Made by a program: the position numbers and the translations under genes | Part shown: positions 6,278-8,857 of the stretch, one piece after another | How the letters are laid out: the number at the start of each line of letters is the position of its first letter | Numbering within the stretch: position 1 is the first letter of the stretch | Notes under the pieces: model-generated | What the model saw: the letters and a program-made list of their open reading frames with translations, nothing else | Databases searched by the model: none | What the model was told of the DNA's origin: nothing | From: JBFFXF01 sp041569895 | GTDB lineage: Bacteria > Planctomycetota > UBA8108 > JACQVS01 | Reading direction: 5' to 3' | DNA: 8,857 bases | Assembly (NCBI GenBank): GCA_041569895.1 | Contig: JBFFXF010000293.1 | Location: forward strand, 1-8,857

Positions 6278-7369
6278 ATGACGCAGAACAGAGACCCCTT
6301 CGAGGACGAGTTCGAGAAGAGCCTGGTCGACGCCGCGTCGATGAGCGACGACGAGCTGGCGCGCCTCCTGGACGCGCCGGCCGCCGCTCCCGGGGGCCGC
6401 CCGGACTCGTTCGAGAGCCTCGAGGCCGGCGATCGGGTGGAGGGCACGGTCGTCGAGGTGCGCGGCGGGGAGGTGCTCGTCGAGCTCGACGGCAAGACGC
6501 TGGGGGTCGTCGACGCCGAGGAGTACGACGGCGAGCCGCCGCGCCCGGGAACGCGCGTGCAGGCGGAGTTCGTCCGCCGGGACGCGGCGCGGGACCTCTT
6601 CGTGCTGTCGACCCGGCCGGTGCGCACCGAGGTCGCCTGGGAGGAGCTGCGCGTCGGCATGACGCTCGAGGGGACCGTCGTCGAGACCAACAAGGGCGGC
6701 CTGACGCTCGACATCCGCGGCATGCGCGCGTTCATGCCGATCTCCTGCATCGAGCGCCAACGCGTCGAGGACATCGAGCCGTACGTCGGTCGCAAGCTGC
6801 GGTTCGAGGTGACCCAGGTCGACCGCGCCGAGCGCAACCTCGTCGTCAGCCGGCGCGCCATCCTCGACCGCGAGGCCGAGGCGCAGCGCGGCGAGGCGCT
6901 CGAGAAGCTCTCCCGCGGAGACGTCGTCCGCGGGCGCGTCACGCAGCTCAACCAGCACGGCGCCTTCATCGACCTCGGCGGCGTCGAGGGACTTCTCCAC
7001 GCCAGCAAGATCGCCCGCGAGATGCATGGCGCCGGCGAGTCCGGCCGCGAGGCGCTCGAGGTCGGCGACCTTGTCGAGGTCGAGATCGTCAGCATCGATC
7101 GCGAGCGCGGCCGCGTCGGTCTCGACTTCCGCGAGATCGAGGAGAACGCCTGGGAGACGCTGATCGAGGGCTACGCGGTCGGCGACGAGGTCACCGGGTG
7201 GATCTCGCGGGTCGGCGACGACGGCGCCGTGCTCTCGCTCGAGGAGGGGCTCGAGGCGATCGTCCCGCGCCAGCAGGTGACGTCCGAGATGACGACCGGG
7301 ACGATCGTCACGGCGACGATCACCGAGATCGATCGCGAACGACAGCGCATCGCGGCCCGCGTGAAGTGA
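6278..7369 (+). CDS. Four-domain S1 RNA-binding protein, ribosomal protein S1-like
   Basis: A 363-residue cytoplasmic RNA-binding protein. Residues 1-46 are an acidic tail with SMSDDELARLLDAP. Four S1 (OB-fold) domains follow: about 48-113, 124-193, 211-285 and 298-361. Domain 2 has KGGLTLDIRGMRAFMPISCIE and domain 3 has GRVTQLNQHGAFIDLGGVEGLLHASKI, the motifs most typical of ribosomal protein S1. Domains 1 and 4 are more diverged. The length suits short bacterial S1 proteins (E. coli S1 has six domains and 557 residues). It may be the organism's RpsA or a paralogue acting on mRNA or stress translation; the window cannot tell. It starts from the divergent region without a clear Shine-Dalgarno sequence, and its stop is 52 bp before the sulfatase start, so the two could be co-transcribed despite unrelated roles. 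Confidence 0.88.
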   Translation: MTQNRDPFEDEFEKSLVDAASMSDDELARLLDAPAAAPGGRPDSFESLEAGDRVEGTVVEVRGGEVLVELDGKTLGVVDAEEYDGEPPRPGTRVQAEFVRRDAARDLFVLSTRPVRTEVAWEELRVGMTLEGTVVETNKGGLTLDIRGMRAFMPISCIERQRVEDIEPYVGRKLRFEVTQVDRAERNLVVSRRAILDREAEAQRGEALEKLSRGDVVRGRVTQLNQHGAFIDLGGVEGLLHASKIAREMHGAGESGREALEVGDLVEVEIVSIDRERGRVGLDFREIEENAWETLIEGYAVGDEVTGWISRVGDDGAVLSLEEGLEAIVPRQQVTSEMTTGTIVTATITEIDRERQRIAARVK

Positions 7370-7391
7370 CACCACCGCCGCGCGCGCGACA

Positions 7392-7406
7392 GGAACCGGG
7401 AACCGG
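7392..7406 (+). repeat. Short GGAACCG tandem repeat before the sulfatase RBS
   Basis: GGAACCGGGAACCGG is two 7-nt GGAACCG units plus one G, in the 52-bp gap between the S1 gene and the sulfatase gene, two bases before the RBS. In reverse complement it contains CGGTTCCCGGTTCC, somewhat like the GTTCCC repeats at 1319 and 8838, but with a 7-nt period. It may be chance in GC-rich DNA. Confidence 0.35.
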
Positions 7407-7408
7407 AC

Positions 7409-7413
7409 AGGAG
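7409..7413 (+). promoter_or_regulatory. Ribosome binding site of the sulfatase gene
   Basis: AGGAG at 7409-7413 lies 8 nt before the ATG at 7422 and supports that start, which gives a normal signal peptide. Confidence 0.7.
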
Positions 7414-7421
7414 AACACTCG

Positions 7422-8828
7422 ATGAACCGCCAGCACGCTCCGTGGCGCCACGCCAGCACAGTGGCCGCCGTCGTCGCGCTCGCCGCCGCGCTGCTCTCTC
7501 CGCTCGCCGCGGCGGAGGAGAAGCGCCCGCACATCGTCATTTTCCTCGCCGACGATCTCGGCTGGAAGGACGTCGGGTATCACGGCGGCGAGATCCGCAC
7601 GCCGAACCTCGACCGGCTCGCGGCTGCCGGGGCGCGCCTCGAGCAGTTCTACGTCCAGCCGGTCTGCTCCCCGACCCGCTCGAGCCTGCTCACCGGCCGC
7701 TATCCGATTCGCCAGGGGCTGCAAGTCGGCGTCATCCGACCGTGGGCGAGCTACGGCCTGCCGCTCGAGGAGCGCACGCTCGCGGATGCGCTCCGGTCGG
7801 CGGGATACCGCACCGCGATCGTCGGCAAGTGGCACCTGGGACTCCACGACCCGAAGTACCTGCCGACACGGCGCGGCTTCGATCACCAGTACGGTCACTA
7901 CTGCGGCGCGCTCGACTACTTCACCCACAAGCGCGACGGCGGGCTCGACTGGCATCGCGACGACAGGGCGCTGCGCGAGGAGGGCTACACGACGACGCTG
8001 ATCGGTCGCGAGGCGGCGCGCCTGATCCGCGAGCACGACACGTCGAAACCGCTCTTCCTCTACGTCGCCTTCAACGCGCCCCACACGCCGCTGCAGGCGC
8101 CGCAGGAGTACCTCGACCGGTACAGCCACATCGAGAGACCGCGGCGGCGGAAGTTCGCCGCCATGGTGGCGTGCCTCGACGACGCTGTCGGCGTCGTCAC
8201 CGCCGAGATCGATCGACGCGGCATGAAGCGCGACACGCTGGTCTTCTTCTCGAGCGACAACGGCGGCGCGTCGGGAGCGCAGGGCGCCGACAACGGACCG
8301 CTGCGCGGACGGAAGGGGACGCTCTACGAGGGCGGCGTGCGCGTGCCCGCCTTCGTGTCGTGGCCGGCGAGACTCGACGCCGGTCGCGTCGTCGAGACTC
8401 CGATCCACATCGTCGACATATACCCGACCCTCATCCGCCTCGCGGGCGGCTCCCTCGAGCAGAAGCTGTCGCTCGACGGCGTCGACGTGTGGCCGGCAAT
8501 CTCGAAGGGAGCGCCGTCGCCGAGAAAGGAGATCCTCCACAACCTCGAGCCCAGACGCGCGGCGATCCGCAGCGGCGAGTGGAAGCTGGTCGTCCAGGGT
8601 CCGCTCGACGCCGCCGACCGCCGGGTCGAGCTCTTCCGGATCCCCGCCGACCCGTACGAGAAGAAGGATCTCGCGTCGGAGCACCCGGAAAAGGTGCGCG
8701 AGCTCCTGAAGCGTCTCGAGCACTACGCCAGCGAGGCGGTCCCGCCGAAGGGCGGACGCGGCCGAAAACCGAGGGACTTCCGCACACCGAAGGTGTGGGG
8801 AGAGCACGACGAGGCGGGCGGCGGGTAA
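7422..8828 (+). CDS. Exported arylsulfatase, arylsulfatase B-like
   Basis: A 468-residue sulfatase that hydrolyses sulfate esters outside the cytoplasm. Residues 1-31 form a Sec signal peptide ending in PLAAAEE. The catalytic set is complete: DD at 44-45 for calcium, CSPTRSSLLTGR at 82-93 with Cys82 as the formylglycine precursor and Arg86, GKWHLG at 135-140, APHTPL with His221, SSDNGG with Asp279-Asn280, and Lys298 in GRKGT. LPTRRGFDHQYGHYCGALDYF (from 147) resembles arylsulfatase B (N-acetylgalactosamine-4-sulfatase) type enzymes, so a sulfated glycan is the likely substrate, but the sugar and position cannot be read. A Cys-type sulfatase needs a formylglycine-generating enzyme or anSME; none is complete in this window. 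The C-terminal 30 residues are basic and glycine-rich and look disordered. Confidence 0.95.
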   Translation: MNRQHAPWRHASTVAAVVALAAALLSPLAAAEEKRPHIVIFLADDLGWKDVGYHGGEIRTPNLDRLAAAGARLEQFYVQPVCSPTRSSLLTGRYPIRQGLQVGVIRPWASYGLPLEERTLADALRSAGYRTAIVGKWHLGLHDPKYLPTRRGFDHQYGHYCGALDYFTHKRDGGLDWHRDDRALREEGYTTTLIGREAARLIREHDTSKPLFLYVAFNAPHTPLQAPQEYLDRYSHIERPRRRKFAAMVACLDDAVGVVTAEIDRRGMKRDTLVFFSSDNGGASGAQGADNGPLRGRKGTLYEGGVRVPAFVSWPARLDAGRVVETPIHIVDIYPTLIRLAGGSLEQKLSLDGVDVWPAISKGAPSPRKEILHNLEPRRAAIRSGEWKLVVQGPLDAADRRVELFRIPADPYEKKDLASEHPEKVRELLKRLEHYASEAVPPKGGRGRKPRDFRTPKVWGEHDEAGGG

Positions 8829-8837
8829 GACGTCTTC

Positions 8838-8857
8838 CGTCCCCGTTCCCGTACCCG
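8838..8857 (+). repeat. GTTCCC-type intergenic repeat, copy 2, cut by the window end
   Basis: cgtccccgttcccgtacccg begins 9 nt after the TAA of the sulfatase gene and matches 1319-1338 at 18 of 20 positions, in the same orientation. It runs to the window edge, so its full length is unknown. Confidence 0.55.

Noticed and set aside
5914..7425. A 503-codon open frame on the plus strand overlapping the S1 gene
   Set aside because: It runs in another frame of the S1 gene and gives a very Arg-rich product. The S1 domains in the 6278-7369 frame decide the case.
6221..7540. Minus-strand open frame opposite the S1 gene and the sulfatase start
   Set aside because: It covers the divergent promoter region and parts of two real genes, and its Leu/Asp/Arg-rich product has no recognised domain.
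7320..8807. A 495-codon minus-strand frame opposite the sulfatase
   Set aside because: The sulfatase frame has a complete catalytic set, RBS and signal peptide. The antisense product is a typical complement translation.

Overview
The window looks like a piece of a high-GC chromosome from a planctomycete or a close relative of that phylum. The strongest evidence is the adjacent pair of genes for a DUF1549/DUF1553 (PSCyt2-PSD1) protein and a Tat-exported DUF1501 protein, a pairing found mainly in Planctomycetota and neighbouring phyla. An extracytoplasmic arylsulfatase and an LRR lipoprotein with an EFWKKxDAGE tail, a form I associate with the same group, agree with this. No rRNA, tRNA, CRISPR array, transposase or phage gene was seen.

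Layout, left to right. Positions 1-254 are mostly leader sequence of the first gene, with a weak possibility that the very start holds the 3' end of an upstream gene. 255-1316 (+) is a lipoprotein with ten exact 21-residue leucine-rich repeats. 1317-1675 is a 359-bp intergenic stretch holding a GTTCCC repeat and an inverted-repeat element at 1381-1571. 1676-2197 (+) is a small envelope protein with an NTF2/SnoaL-like fold and a C-terminal membrane anchor. It converges on a minus-strand two-gene unit: DUF1549/DUF1553 protein (6194 to 3768), then, after 17 bp, the DUF1501 protein (3750 to 2239). From a shared 83-bp divergent region (6195-6277) a four-domain S1 RNA-binding protein runs rightwards (6278-7369), followed 52 bp later by a complete arylsulfatase (7422-8828). 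The window ends in a second copy of the GTTCCC repeat.

How the genes may work together. Five of the six firm genes carry export signals (lipobox, Sec, Tat or membrane anchors), so most of the window serves the envelope or periplasm. The DUF1553/DUF1501 pair forms a probable operon with one c-type haem motif. The sulfatase removes sulfate esters from exported or imported substrates. A link of these three to breakdown of sulfated polysaccharides is inference from context. The S1 protein is cytoplasmic and related to ribosomal protein S1. Noncoding structure of note: a 13-14 nt motif, GATTGTAAA(A)CTGA, lies in the same orientation upstream of both the lipoprotein and the DUF1553 gene, and both dispersed-looking GTTCCC repeats begin within 10 nt of a stop codon.
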